From DMER64 sp964554535 (GTDB lineage: Bacteria > Bacteroidota > Bacteroidia > Bacteroidales > UBA932): DNA of 64,000 bases. Made by a program: the position numbers and the translations under genes. Below, piece after piece: positions 17,072-26,931 of the stretch. The number at the start of each line of letters is the position of its first letter. Position 1 is the first letter of the stretch. The DNA lies in the NCBI GenBank assembly GCA_964554535.1, contig CAZKPB010000008.1:1-64000 (forward strand), read 5' to 3'. The notes under the pieces were generated by a model. That model ran no database searches. It was given only the letters and a program-made list of their open reading frames with translations, and was not told the origin of the DNA.

Positions 17072-19621
17072 ATGAATTTGAATGTCTCCAACGAATTGAA
17101 CGATATTTTGTCGTTTGCGCGTGAAGAAGCCATGCGTTTGGGCAGTTTTATTGTAACCAACGACCACCTGCTGCTGGGCATCATCCGTCACGCCGACAAC
17201 CGCGCGTGCACCCTGCTGGTGGAAATGGGGGTGAACCTGTCCCAGCTCAAGGAAGCCATGGAAGAGAAAAGCAAGGGCCTGGATATGGTTCCGTTTGACC
17301 AGGCGGAACGTCTGTCATTGTCAAAGACGGCCGAGCTGGTACTTAAAAGTATGTATCTGGAAGCCCGCACTTTCAATCAATTGATGCCGGCCGCCGACCA
17401 CCTGCTGCTGTCTCTGTTGCTGACAAAAGACGGTGTGGGTACCGCCTGGCTCAGACAGCACGGCGTTACGTATTTTTCTGTACGCATGCGGCTTAAAGGT
17501 AATAGCCCCGATACTGAAAGCAATCCCGATCCGGCTGACCCTCCCGCCGAGGAAAATGCCGGAATACCGGAATCCCTTTCCGCCGCTTCATCCGGCCCGT
17601 CCCGTGCCGCACGAGCGCGTACGGCCGAGCCGGAGCGCCCCGCCAATACCTCCAAAACCCCCATGCTGGACACGTTTGCCTACGACCTTACGGCTGCGGC
17701 CCTTGAAGGCAAGCTGGACCCCGTGGTATGCCGCGATGCCATCATTGACCGTCTGGCGCAGATACTGGGCCGCCGCAAGAAAAACAATCCGGTGCTCATA
17801 GGAGAACCGGGCGTGGGCAAATCGGCCATAGTGGAAGGAATGGCCCTGCGTCTGTCGCAGAAAAAGGGTTCCCCCACACTGCAGGGCAAACGCATCTTGT
17901 CGCTGGACATAGGCTCTCTGGTGGCCGGCACCAAGTACCGCGGCCAGTTTGAGGAACGCATGAAAACCGTACTGGCCGAGTTGCGCCGCAACCGCGACAT
18001 CATTCTGTTCATTGACGAGATTCACACTTTGGTGGGAGCCGGAGCTACCGGAGGCAGCGGCGTGTCGCTGGATGCGGCCAATATGCTCAAACCCGCGATG
18101 GCCCGCGGCGAAATCCAGTGCATAGGGGCCAGCACGCTGGATGAATACCGCGAGTATATAGAAAAAGACGGGGCGCTGGAGCGCCGTTTCCAGAAGATAT
18201 TGGTGGAACCCACCAATTATCAGGAAACGCTGGATATCCTGCAAAGCCTGCAACCCAAATATGAAGCGCACCACAGCGTCACTTATACACCCGATGCGCT
18301 CGAAGCCTGTGTACGCCTGTCAAACCGATACATCACAGACCGTTGCCAGCCCGACAAGGCGGTAGACGTACTGGACGAGGCCGGGTCGCGCGTGCACATT
18401 GAAAATCTGGTGGTACCCCTGCAAATCACGCATCTGGAAACAGAAATAGAAGAAATAGTGTTACTCAAGCGCAAGGCTGTGCAAGAGAGCGACTACGCCA
18501 CGGCGGCCGGATTACGCGACCGTGAACGCGTGCTCTCTAACGCTTTGGAAAGTGCGCGCGAGCAGTGGGCCGGTGACCAGCAGGCACATAAACAGCAGGT
18601 GACCTCGGAAATGGTGGCCTCTGTGGTCTCTCTGATGAGCTCGGTGCCTATTCAGCGCGTGTCGCAGTCAGAGACGCTGCGTCTGCTCAATATGTCCGAG
18701 TTTCTCAAGAGCCGCCTGATAGGGCAGGACGCCGCGGTGGACGCCATGGTGCGCGCCATACAGCGCAACAGGGCCGGACTGAAGGATCCCAACAAGCCCA
18801 TTGGCACGTTCATATTCCTGGGCCCCACCGGGGTGGGCAAGACGCAACTTGCCAAACTGGTGGCGCAGTATATGTTTGACTCGGCCGACAATATGGTCCG
18901 CATTGATATGAGCGAGTATATGGAGAAGTTTGCCGTCAGCCGCCTGATTGGGGCGCCTCCGGGCTATGTGGGGTACGACGAGGGGGGGCAGCTCACCGAG
19001 CGGATACGTCGCAAACCTTATTCCGTGGTACTGCTGGACGAGATAGAGAAGGCCCACGGAGACATCTTCAACCTGCTGTTGCAGGTGTTTGACGAGGGGC
19101 GGCTTACCGACAGCAACGGACGACATGTGGACTTCCGCAACACCATTATCATAATGACATCCAACATAGGGAGCCGCGAACTGAAAGAATTCGGAGCCGG
19201 GGTGGGGTTTGCCACTTCTTCTTCGGCCAACGCGTTTGAGAGTGGTGAAAGAGCCCGTAGCATTATTGAAAAAGCGTTGGGTAAATTGTTTACGCCCGAG
19301 TTCCTCAACCGTGTGGACGAGCAGATTCTGTTCCGGTCCCTGGACAAGGACGCTATTTTCAAAATCATTGATATAGAATTGGATGATTTGTACAAGCGGT
19401 TGACTCAGGCCGGTGTCTCCATGGATCTTTCAGACGAAGCCAAGCATTTTGTGGCCGAAAAGGGTTTTGACCCGCAATTCGGGGCCCGTCCGCTCAAGAG
19501 GGCCATTCAGAAGTACTTGGAAGACCCGCTCTCTGAGGCCATAATCCGTCTGCAACCGGCATCCGGAAGCGTGCTCAAAGTGACACTGAATCAGGCAGGT
19601 GACGACACTGTGGTAAACTAA
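17072..19621 (+). CDS. clpC: ATP-dependent Clp protease ATPase subunit ClpC
   Basis: An 849-residue Hsp100 unfoldase that feeds substrates to ClpP. Order of domains: Clp-N double repeat (residues ~1-150, with TNDHLLLGIIR), a low-complexity linker rich in Pro, Ala and Ser (~150-205), AAA1 with Walker A GEPGVGKS and Walker B ILFIDEIHTLVGAG, a UVR-type coiled region (AVQESDYATAAGLRDRE), and AAA2 with GPTGVGKT and a sensor region ending in FDPQFGARPLKRAIQ. The short UVR middle region marks ClpC rather than ClpB. Length is normal. It diverges from wza; gyrA follows 71 bases later with its own promoter. Confidence 0.95.
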   Translation: MNLNVSNELNDILSFAREEAMRLGSFIVTNDHLLLGIIRHADNRACTLLVEMGVNLSQLKEAMEEKSKGLDMVPFDQAERLSLSKTAELVLKSMYLEARTFNQLMPAADHLLLSLLLTKDGVGTAWLRQHGVTYFSVRMRLKGNSPDTESNPDPADPPAEENAGIPESLSAASSGPSRAARARTAEPERPANTSKTPMLDTFAYDLTAAALEGKLDPVVCRDAIIDRLAQILGRRKKNNPVLIGEPGVGKSAIVEGMALRLSQKKGSPTLQGKRILSLDIGSLVAGTKYRGQFEERMKTVLAELRRNRDIILFIDEIHTLVGAGATGGSGVSLDAANMLKPAMARGEIQCIGASTLDEYREYIEKDGALERRFQKILVEPTNYQETLDILQSLQPKYEAHHSVTYTPDALEACVRLSNRYITDRCQPDKAVDVLDEAGSRVHIENLVVPLQITHLETEIEEIVLLKRKAVQESDYATAAGLRDRERVLSNALESAREQWAGDQQAHKQQVTSEMVASVVSLMSSVPIQRVSQSETLRLLNMSEFLKSRLIGQDAAVDAMVRAIQRNRAGLKDPNKPIGTFIFLGPTGVGKTQLAKLVAQYMFDSADNMVRIDMSEYMEKFAVSRLIGAPPGYVGYDEGGQLTERIRRKPYSVVLLDEIEKAHGDIFNLLLQVFDEGRLTDSNGRHVDFRNTIIIMTSNIGSRELKEFGAGVGFATSSSANAFESGERARSIIEKALGKLFTPEFLNRVDEQILFRSLDKDAIFKIIDIELDDLYKRLTQAGVSMDLSDEAKHFVAEKGFDPQFGARPLKRAIQKYLEDPLSEAIIRLQPASGSVLKVTLNQAGDDTVVN

Positions 19622-19641
19622 CGGTGGCAGGGGAAAAACTA

Positions 19642-19673
19642 TTTGCACACCTTGTTTTTTATGACTATTTTTG
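19642..19673 (+). promoter_or_regulatory. Bacteroidota-type promoter of gyrA
   Basis: TTTG at 19642-19645, 20-base spacer, then TATTTTTG at 19666-19673, matching the TTTG-N19-21-TAnnTTTG consensus. It ends 19 bases before the ATG at 19693. Confidence 0.75.
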
Positions 19674-19692
19674 ATGGTTAAATTGATTGAGT

Positions 19693-22182
19693 ATGCAGGA
19701 TAGTAACCCCGGGGTGGATAACCCTAGAATTCAGAAGATTAGTATTGAGGATGAAATGAAAACCGCGTACATAGATTATTCTATGTCGGTTATAGTTTCA
19801 CGTGCTTTGCCTGATGTCCGTGACGGAATGAAGCCGGTACATCGCCGTGTGCTTTTTGGCATGTCGGAATTGGGCAATTTCAGCAACAGACCCACCAAAA
19901 AATCGGCCCGTATTGTAGGGGAAGTGTTGGGTAAATATCACCCTCACGGTGATTCCAGTGTATATTATGCCATGGTCCGTATGGCTCAGGATTGGAGCAT
20001 GCGGTATATGCTTGTGGAAGGTCAGGGAAACTTCGGCTCCATTGACGGCGACTCTCCGGCCGCCATGCGTTATACGGAAGCCCGTCTGCGCCGTCTGGCA
20101 GAAGACGTGCTGGCCGATATGGACAAGGATACGGTAGATTTCCAGAACAATTTTGACGACTCTTTGCGTGAACCCACCGTGCTTCCCGCCAAACTGCCCC
20201 TGTTGCTGCTCAACGGGGCCAACGGGATTGCCGTAGGGATGGCCACCTACATGCCGCCTCACAATTTGGGCGAGATTGTGGATGCCATCTGTGCTTATAT
20301 AGACTCGGACGATGTCAGCATTGATGAATTGCTCAAGTACGTCAAAGGTCCCGACTTCCCCACGGGAGGTATCATTTACGGCACCTCGGGAATCAAGGAG
20401 GCCTATGAAACCGGCCGCGGACGCATTGTGGTCCGTTCCAAGACGGAAATAGAGATGAGCGAGACCGGCAGGGAAACCATCATTGTGTCCGAGATTCCCT
20501 ATATGGTCAACAAGAAAGAATTGATTGAACGCATTGCCGATTTGGTGGAAAACAAAAAGCTGGAAGGCATTGCCTACATCAATGACGAGAGTGACCGCAG
20601 CGGGATGCGCATTGTCATCAAAGTCAAGAAAGACGCGGTGGCCAGCGTGGTGCTCAACAGCCTTTTCAAGATGACCGACCTGCAAAGTTCGTTCAACGTA
20701 AACAATATTGCCCTGGTGGACGGACGCCCCAGACTGCTTAACCTTAAGCAACTGATTAAATATTACGTGCGTCACCGCCACAGCGTGGTGGTTCGCCGGG
20801 CCAAATTTGAACTGGACCAGGCGCAGAAACGGGCGCACATTCTGGAAGGCTTGCTCAAGGCCCTGGATGTGCTTGACCAGGTGATTGCCACCATCCGTGC
20901 CTCGCAGACGGTGGAAGAAGCCCGTCTTGCACTGCAGACCAACTTCGGCTTCTCTGAAATTCAGGCGGCCGCCATTGTGGAAATGCGTCTGCGTCAGTTG
21001 ACCGGTCTGGAACGTCACAAGTTGCAGGCCGAATACGATGACCTTATGGCCCAGATCAATTCTTTGCAGGAATTATTGGCCAGCGAGGAACTGCAATTTA
21101 AGGTCATCAAGGACGAGTTGCTTGAGATGAAGGAAAAATACAACGACCCGCGCCGCACCGTCATTGAATACGCTGCCGGAGACTTTAATCCGGAAGATTT
21201 TTATGCCGATGAGGACGTGGTCATCACCATCTCGCACCTGGGCTATATCAAACGCACCCCGCTTACCGAATATCGTTTGCAGGGTCGCGGCGGTATGGGT
21301 TCTAAGGGTAGCACCACCCGTGAAGAAGATTTTATTGAGCACATATACGTAGCCAATATGCACAGCACTATGCTGTTCTTTACACGCAAGGGCAAATGCT
21401 TCTGGCTCAAGGTATATGAAATTCCGGAAGGCAACAAGGCGTCCAAGGGGCGTGCCATCCAGAATGTCATCCACATAGAACCGGATGATGCCGTATGTGC
21501 TTACATTAATGTCAAAACCCTTACCGATACGGAATACATCAATAGCAATTATATAGTTTTGTGTACAGAAAAGGGCACGGTAAAGAAAACATCGCTGGAA
21601 GCCTATTCACGTCCGCGTTCCAACGGGGTCAATGCCATCACCGTCAAGGAGGGCGATACCCTTCTGGAAGCCGTTATTACCAACGGATCGTGTGAACTGA
21701 TGCTCGGAGCCTATGACGGCAAGTGCGTCCGCTTTAATGAGGCCGACGCCCGGGCCATTGGCCGTACAGCCGCCGGTGTGCGCGGTATATCCATAGAAGG
21801 GGATGACAAAGTAATTGGCATGATATGTGCTGATACCACTATAACACCTTCGGAACAGCCTCACGTCTTAGTAGTTAGTGAGAATGGTTACGGGAAACGT
21901 TCTTTGAAAGATGATTATCGAATTACCGCCAGGGGCGGAAAAGGCGTAAAAACCTTGAATGTTACTGAAAAGACCGGAAAACTTATAGCTATAAAGTCAG
22001 TTACGGATCAAAACGACCTTATGATAATTACACGCTCCGGAATTACCATAAGAGTAGCCGTCAGTGACATCCGTCTGGCCGGAAGGGCCACTCAGGGTGT
22101 CCGTTTAATCAATCTCAGAGAAGGTGACGCCATTGCAGCTGTATGTTGCGTCGCCAAAAGCGAAATCATTGAAATCGAATAA
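19693..22182 (+). CDS. gyrA: DNA gyrase subunit A
   Basis: An 829-residue type II topoisomerase subunit that breaks and rejoins DNA and wraps it for negative supercoiling. The breakage-reunion domain starts AYIDYSMSVIVSRALPDVRD; the quinolone-determining region reads GKYHPHGDSSVYYAMV, followed by the active-site Tyr in MRYTEARL. The GyrA box QGRGGMGSKG opens the C-terminal beta-pinwheel with six repeats. I start at ATG 19693; a TTG two codons upstream is also in frame. At the E. coli Asp87 position there is Tyr (residue 92 here), while the Ser83 equivalent is kept (Ser88). Expressed from its own promoter. Confidence 0.97.
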   Translation: MQDSNPGVDNPRIQKISIEDEMKTAYIDYSMSVIVSRALPDVRDGMKPVHRRVLFGMSELGNFSNRPTKKSARIVGEVLGKYHPHGDSSVYYAMVRMAQDWSMRYMLVEGQGNFGSIDGDSPAAMRYTEARLRRLAEDVLADMDKDTVDFQNNFDDSLREPTVLPAKLPLLLLNGANGIAVGMATYMPPHNLGEIVDAICAYIDSDDVSIDELLKYVKGPDFPTGGIIYGTSGIKEAYETGRGRIVVRSKTEIEMSETGRETIIVSEIPYMVNKKELIERIADLVENKKLEGIAYINDESDRSGMRIVIKVKKDAVASVVLNSLFKMTDLQSSFNVNNIALVDGRPRLLNLKQLIKYYVRHRHSVVVRRAKFELDQAQKRAHILEGLLKALDVLDQVIATIRASQTVEEARLALQTNFGFSEIQAAAIVEMRLRQLTGLERHKLQAEYDDLMAQINSLQELLASEELQFKVIKDELLEMKEKYNDPRRTVIEYAAGDFNPEDFYADEDVVITISHLGYIKRTPLTEYRLQGRGGMGSKGSTTREEDFIEHIYVANMHSTMLFFTRKGKCFWLKVYEIPEGNKASKGRAIQNVIHIEPDDAVCAYINVKTLTDTEYINSNYIVLCTEKGTVKKTSLEAYSRPRSNGVNAITVKEGDTLLEAVITNGSCELMLGAYDGKCVRFNEADARAIGRTAAGVRGISIEGDDKVIGMICADTTITPSEQPHVLVVSENGYGKRSLKDDYRITARGGKGVKTLNVTEKTGKLIAIKSVTDQNDLMIITRSGITIRVAVSDIRLAGRATQGVRLINLREGDAIAAVCCVAKSEIIEIE

Positions 22183-22208
22183 ATCATTTAAAGCTTACTA
22201 TTATTATT

Positions 22209-23528
22209 ATGAAAAAATTTTTCACCGTTGCCCTTCTGGTATTTGCTACAATTCAGCTGGGCGCACAATCCAAAGAGGTTAATGCCCTTCTGAAGAATTA
22301 TGCCAAATCTCAAACTGAAATCGCGGACGCCAAGAAAGCGGCTAATCCGGCAGTCTGGACAAAGTATGCAAAGATCCTGACAGATGCTTATTCGCTTCCC
22401 ACCAACAGCCTTTGGGTAGGTCTTTCTTCATTGGAAGCAAAGGTGATTCTCAAAGACCAGAAAGCGCTTTCAACGGAAAGCAAGACCATTCAGGGCGAAG
22501 CTTTTGAAGTGGTCAAATATGCTGACAAAGATTTGTATTACAATGCAGAAGGCAAATTGTCCTTCTGGCTGGTAACCAAACCCATCATTCCCAATGTGGA
22601 CCTTCTGGGAGAAGCCTACAAGGCTTATTTGAAAGCTACCGAGCTGGACGACAAGGGGGCTCAGAAAAAAGCCATTCAGGATGGTTTAAATACCATTGCC
22701 ACCGCTTACGTAAACGAAGCCATGTCCGATTATACGCTGGGTAATTTCGCCACCGCCTCCACGTCATTTGAAAAATCGTATCTCTGCTCAAGCCAGCCTG
22801 CCGTAAGTAACGTGGATACCACTATTGTATACTATGCCGGACTTACCGCCCACATGGCGGAAGACTACGAACGTTCCTCCGCATTCTTCCAAAAATGTCT
22901 GGATATGGGCTTTGGACAGGACGGTGACGCATACGCCAACCTGGCCGATGCCGCCAAGAAATTGGGTGACATTGACAAATGCAAGGCCGTTCTTGCGGAA
23001 GGTTTTACCAAATACCCCAACAGCCAGAGCATTCTGGTGGCTTTGATCAATTCTTACCTGGAAAGTAACGACGACCCCAACAAGGTATTGGAATTCATTC
23101 ACAAAGCCCAGCAAAACGAAGCCAATAACCCCAGCCTGTATTATGCAGAAGGTAACGTGCTCAAGAACCTCGGCAAATTTGACGAAGCCCTGGCATTGTA
23201 TGAAAAGTCCGTATCTATTGACCCCAACTTCTTCTTTGGACATTTCCAGAAAGGTCAAGCCTATTATGACAAAGCCGTAGAAATTCAGACGGCCGCCGCT
23301 GACGAACTGGATGATGCCAAATACCTTAAAATGGTGGAAGAGCTGGATTCCAGCCTTGCAAAATCCATTGAACCGTTTGAGAAAGCCCTTGCGGTTACCG
23401 AAGAGGCCGAATATAAAGACTTGGTTGTGGAATACCTTAAAAACGTGTTCTTCCGTCTGCGCAGCAAGAGCCCGGAATATGAAGCCAACTATAACAAGTA
23501 CAACAAAATGTATCTTGGAGAAGAATAA
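22209..23528 (+). CDS. Secreted tetratricopeptide-repeat protein
   Basis: A 439-residue protein with a signal peptide (KKFFTVALLVFATIQLGAQ) and several TPR units. Clear repeats include YTLGNFATASTSFEKSYLC, ENPSLYYAEGN-like ANNPSLYYAEGNVLKNLG with FDEALALYEKSVSIDPN, and FFFGHFQKGQAYYDKA. TPR proteins act as scaffolds for other proteins; which partner this periplasmic one binds is unknown. It follows gyrA after 26 bases, probably as a readthrough gene, and ends at a strong terminator. TPR proteins next to gyrA are common in Bacteroidales as far as I know. Confidence 0.85.
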   Translation: MKKFFTVALLVFATIQLGAQSKEVNALLKNYAKSQTEIADAKKAANPAVWTKYAKILTDAYSLPTNSLWVGLSSLEAKVILKDQKALSTESKTIQGEAFEVVKYADKDLYYNAEGKLSFWLVTKPIIPNVDLLGEAYKAYLKATELDDKGAQKKAIQDGLNTIATAYVNEAMSDYTLGNFATASTSFEKSYLCSSQPAVSNVDTTIVYYAGLTAHMAEDYERSSAFFQKCLDMGFGQDGDAYANLADAAKKLGDIDKCKAVLAEGFTKYPNSQSILVALINSYLESNDDPNKVLEFIHKAQQNEANNPSLYYAEGNVLKNLGKFDEALALYEKSVSIDPNFFFGHFQKGQAYYDKAVEIQTAAADELDDAKYLKMVEELDSSLAKSIEPFEKALAVTEEAEYKDLVVEYLKNVFFRLRSKSPEYEANYNKYNKMYLGEE

Positions 23529-23542
23529 TTCTTTAGAAAGGG

Positions 23543-23577
23543 ACAAAAAAAAGCAGAGCCGCAGGGCTCTGTTTTTT
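23543..23577 (+). terminator. Bidirectional intrinsic terminator between TPR gene and buk
   Basis: Stem CAGAGCC/GGCTCTG (23553-23570) with a four-base loop, a run of A before and seven T after. It can end transcription from both the + strand TPR gene and the - strand buk operon. Confidence 0.88.
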
Positions 23578-23598
23578 TATGTTTTGTAGTCAAGCAGG

Positions 23599-24669
23599 TC
23601 AGCAATACTCCCGTGCTTCTTCTTCTCCGGAAAGCACCGCCAGCGCATTTTGTGCCAGTGCTCCCATCTCGTCTTCTCCGGGATATACAAAACAGGGGGC
23701 AATCCAAGAGACTTGGTCTTCAATGGATTTAATAAACTTGCGGTCGTGGGCAATGCCTCCGGTGAACAATATGCCGTCCACTTTGCCTTGCAGCGTGACC
23801 GCCATACTGCCAATGCATTTGGCAATGGTGTACGCTACGGCACGGTAAATTGTTATGGCTTGGGAATCACCGGATTCCACGCGCGCGGATACTTCCATGA
23901 ACGAATTGGTGCCCAGATGAGCCACTACTCCTCCCTTCCCGTTAAGCATACGCTGAATCTGAGGCAGGGTGTATTGTCCGCTGAAGCAGAGTTGCGCAAG
24001 TTGCAGGGCGGGAATGGTACCGGCACGCTCGGGCGCAATGGGACCTTCTCCGTGGAGCGCGTTGTTGGTGTCTATCACACTTCCCTTGCAATGGGCGCTG
24101 ACGGAAATTCCTCCACCCAGATGACAGACTATCAGATTCATTTCCGCATACTTCCCGCCAACTGATACCGCGTGTTTTTTAGCAATGGCTTTCTGGTTGA
24201 GCGCGTGGAACACAGACAGACGGGTTATGGCCGGGATGCCGGTGACGCGGGCTACATCCTGCAACTCGTCTACCGTAACCGGGTCGGCAATAAAACTTTG
24301 GCAACCGGACACCTTGGCGGCCAACCGGGAGGCCAGAAGCCCTCCCAGGTTGGACGCGTGTTGTCCCGAGTATCCTTCAATAAGGTGCTGTATCATCAGC
24401 GCATTGATGCGGTACGTGCCCGAGGGGATAGGCATGAGCATGCCGCCTCGGCCAATGATGGCGTCAAAGGTTTCCAACGGAAATCCGGCACGCACCAGAC
24501 AATCGCAGATTACTTTTTCACGGAACGCGTACTGGTCATACATCATAGCATAGTGAGCCAGTTCTTCGGTTGAGTGACGGAGCGTTTCCCCAAAAACAGG
24601 GGTGGCATCTTCGTAAATGGCAATCTTTGTGGAGGTAGAACCGGGATTAATAACCAGTATTCGTTTCAT
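23599..24669 (-). CDS. buk: Butyrate kinase
   Basis: A 356-residue ASKHA-fold kinase that converts butyryl phosphate and ADP to butyrate and ATP, the last step of the Ptb-Buk route of butyrate formation. The N terminus ILVINPGSTSTKIAIYED is the phosphate-1 motif typical for Buk (acetate kinases have LVLNCGSSSIKY). LIVCHLGGGISVSAHCKG and GILFTGGIAHDRKF are further nucleotide-binding motifs. It is the third gene of ackA-ptb-buk and starts 24 bases after ptb. A branched-chain substrate (isobutyrate, isovalerate) cannot be excluded. Confidence 0.95.
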   Translation of the reverse strand: MKRILVINPGSTSTKIAIYEDATPVFGETLRHSTEELAHYAMMYDQYAFREKVICDCLVRAGFPLETFDAIIGRGGMLMPIPSGTYRINALMIQHLIEGYSGQHASNLGGLLASRLAAKVSGCQSFIADPVTVDELQDVARVTGIPAITRLSVFHALNQKAIAKKHAVSVGGKYAEMNLIVCHLGGGISVSAHCKGSVIDTNNALHGEGPIAPERAGTIPALQLAQLCFSGQYTLPQIQRMLNGKGGVVAHLGTNSFMEVSARVESGDSQAITIYRAVAYTIAKCIGSMAVTLQGKVDGILFTGGIAHDRKFIKSIEDQVSWIAPCFVYPGEDEMGALAQNALAVLSGEEEAREYC

Positions 24670-24693
24670 ACCAAATGTATTATTGTGATGTTT

Positions 24694-25596
24694 TTATTTG
24701 CAGGTCATGGCAGCCAGGGCAATGGAATTGAGTTTGGTCTCAATGCTGTCCGCACGGCTGGAGAGCACGCAGGGAGCTTTGGCACCGCATACAATGGCGG
24801 CCTGTTTGGATTCGGGGGTCAACTGGGTGACGGATTTGTACATCACGTTGGCACTTTCAATGTTGGGGAACAGGATGCAATCCACGTCACCGGCCACGGG
24901 GCTGTTGAGTTTCTTGATGGCTACGGCTTCTTTGCTCAGACATACGTCCAATGCCAGAGGACCGTCGGCAATACAGTCGGGAATCTGACCGCGGTCGGCC
25001 ATCTTGGCCAGCATGGCGGCTTCCACGCAGGCGGGCATACCCGGAAGCATTTGTTCCGTGGCGGCCAGGAAGGCGATTTTAGGTGTAGCTACGCCTAATG
25101 CTTTGGCGGTATTCACCAGATATTTGGCAATAGCCACTTTCTGACTGAAGTCGGGAGCGGGAATAACTGCCATATCGCTGATGCATAGCAGCTTATGATA
25201 TCCGGGGTGAGAAAGGACCGATACGTGGCTCAAAACCGCCTTGGGAGGAAGCAGGCCTTTTTCTTTATTCAGGATGCCGCGCATATATTTGTCCGTGCTG
25301 CATTGGCCTTTCATAAGGATGTCGCCTTTGCCTTCACGTACCATGTCCACTGCGGTGGCAATGGCGTCCAGTTCTTTTTCCACGTTTACAATAGTGAAGA
25401 TAGAGGCGTCAATACCCTCGGCCTTGCAGATCTCGTTGATTTTCTTTTCATCGCCTACCAGCGTACCTTCCACAATGCCCAATTCAATGGCTTTGCGTAC
25501 GGCGTTGATAGTATGGTCGTCCACGCCCCAGGCGGCAATTAGACGTTTTTTTGATTTTGATTGGAGTGCTTCAAAAATTTGGTCAAATGATGTCAT
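24694..25596 (-). CDS. ptb: Phosphate butyryltransferase
   Basis: A 300-residue phosphate acyltransferase of the Ptb type, making butyryl phosphate from butyryl-CoA and Pi. Seen in sequence: GDILMKGQCSTDKYMRGIL, LSHVSVLSHPGYHKLL, IPDCIADGPLALDVCLS and VDCILFPNIESANVMYKS, conserved in Ptb/Pta. Its length is that of Ptb rather than of long Pta enzymes. No separate pta lies in the window, although ackA is the gene just upstream, so acting on acetyl-CoA as well cannot be ruled out. Confidence 0.92.
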   Translation of the reverse strand: MTSFDQIFEALQSKSKKRLIAAWGVDDHTINAVRKAIELGIVEGTLVGDEKKINEICKAEGIDASIFTIVNVEKELDAIATAVDMVREGKGDILMKGQCSTDKYMRGILNKEKGLLPPKAVLSHVSVLSHPGYHKLLCISDMAVIPAPDFSQKVAIAKYLVNTAKALGVATPKIAFLAATEQMLPGMPACVEAAMLAKMADRGQIPDCIADGPLALDVCLSKEAVAIKKLNSPVAGDVDCILFPNIESANVMYKSVTQLTPESKQAAIVCGAKAPCVLSSRADSIETKLNSIALAAMTCK

Positions 25597-25623
25597 AATA
25601 ATATGTAATTTGTGAAATATCGT

Positions 25624-26835
25624 TTATTTGCAAAGATGCATGGTGTCAATGGCAATGACTAATTCTTCATTGGTGGTGATGACGGCCACTTTTACTTTAG
25701 AATCGGGAGTGGACAACAGGGCGTCTTCTCCGCGGGTGGCGCGGTTCTTTTCCTTGTCAAAGTGCACGCCCAGGTATTCCAGACGGGTGCCGATGTATTC
25801 GCGGATTACGGTGTCGTTTTCTCCAATGCCTCCGGTGAATACTACCAGGTCAACTCCGTTCATTGCGGCCGCATAAGAACCGATGTATTTGAGCACGCGG
25901 TAGCTGAACGAGTTCTGGGCCAGTTGGGCGCGCCGGTTGCCGTCGGCAGCGGCCGAGTCAATGTCGCGGCAATCCGAGCTGGGACCGTAAATGCCCTGCA
26001 GCCCGCATTTCTTGTTGAGAAAATTGTTGGTTTCTTCCGGACCCCAACCTTCTTTTTCTTGCAGGAACGTCACCACGGAAGCATCAATGTCCCCGCAGCG
26101 GGTACCCATAACCAGTCCTTCCAGCGGGGTGAATCCCATAGAGGTGTCAATGGATTTGCCTCCGTGTATAGCGGTAATGGAAGCTCCGTTACCCAGGTGG
26201 CAGGTAATGACCTTGCTCTTGTTTTCATCCAGTCCGGTAAAGGCGCATCCCTTGGCGGCTACGTATTTGTGGCTGGTTCCGTGGAAGCCGTATTTGCGGA
26301 TATCGTATTTCTTGTATACTTCGTACGGAATGGCGTACATATAGGCGTAGTCGGGCAGGGTCTGGTGGAAGGCGGTATCAAACACGGCCACCTGTTTTGC
26401 CTGAGGCAGCAGTTTTTCCACGGCGTGAATACCCAGCAGGTGAGCCGGGTTGTGCAGCGGGGCCAGTTCGCAGAGGCTTTCAATTTTATGAATCACATCG
26501 TCATCAATGACTACACTTTGGCTGAAATATTTACCACCCTGAGCCACGCGGTGTCCTACCGCCTCAATTTCCGAAAGGGAATTCAATACACCCCATTCTT
26601 TGTCGGTCAACAGTTGTAACACCTGACCGATACCTGCGGTATGGTCCGCAATGGGTATTTCCAGTTTGTGTTTTTCTTTGCCTCTGGCTATTTTGCTGTG
26701 TACCACAGCGCCGGTTTCCTGCCCAATGCGTTCTACCAGCCCTTTGGCTAAAAGGGTGTAGTCGCTTTCGCTTTGCATATTGAGCACCTGATACTTAATG
26801 GAAGAACTTCCACAGTTAAGAACAAGTATGATCAT
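25624..26835 (-). CDS. ackA: Acetate kinase
   Basis: A 403-residue kinase that interconverts acetyl phosphate/ADP and acetate/ATP. I start at ATG 26835, where the sequence begins with the family motif IILVLNCGSSSIKYQVL; the reading frame runs 22 codons further upstream but that part lies across the promoter. Other motifs are HRVAQGGKYFSQS, FDTAFHQTLPDYAYMYAIP, VITCHLGNGASITAI, DTSMGFTPLEGLVMGTRCG and VVFTGGIGENDTVIR. It is first in ackA-ptb-buk, with 27 bases to ptb and a recognisable promoter upstream. Confidence 0.96.
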   Translation of the reverse strand: MIILVLNCGSSSIKYQVLNMQSESDYTLLAKGLVERIGQETGAVVHSKIARGKEKHKLEIPIADHTAGIGQVLQLLTDKEWGVLNSLSEIEAVGHRVAQGGKYFSQSVVIDDDVIHKIESLCELAPLHNPAHLLGIHAVEKLLPQAKQVAVFDTAFHQTLPDYAYMYAIPYEVYKKYDIRKYGFHGTSHKYVAAKGCAFTGLDENKSKVITCHLGNGASITAIHGGKSIDTSMGFTPLEGLVMGTRCGDIDASVVTFLQEKEGWGPEETNNFLNKKCGLQGIYGPSSDCRDIDSAAADGNRRAQLAQNSFSYRVLKYIGSYAAAMNGVDLVVFTGGIGENDTVIREYIGTRLEYLGVHFDKEKNRATRGEDALLSTPDSKVKVAVITTNEELVIAIDTMHLCK

Positions 26836-26870
26836 AGTAATTGATAGAAAAATGTTTAAATTTGAGGCCC

Positions 26871-26902
26871 CAAAATTAGTCAAACTATATGGGATTAACA
26901 AG
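26871..26902 (-). promoter_or_regulatory. Promoter of ackA-ptb-buk
   Basis: On the minus strand: CTTG (-33) at 26899-26902, 20-base spacer, TAATTTTG (-7) at 26871-26878. It leaves a leader of about 30 bases to the ackA ATG at 26835. The spacing is identical to that for gyrA and gapA. Confidence 0.7.
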
Positions 26903-26931
26903 TTTACCGCGTAGGAGAAGAGAGCGGATTA

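Noticed and set aside
26836..26901. Longer N terminus of acetate kinase
   Set aside because: The 22 extra codons coincide with the promoter, and the kinase motif starts at ATG 26835.
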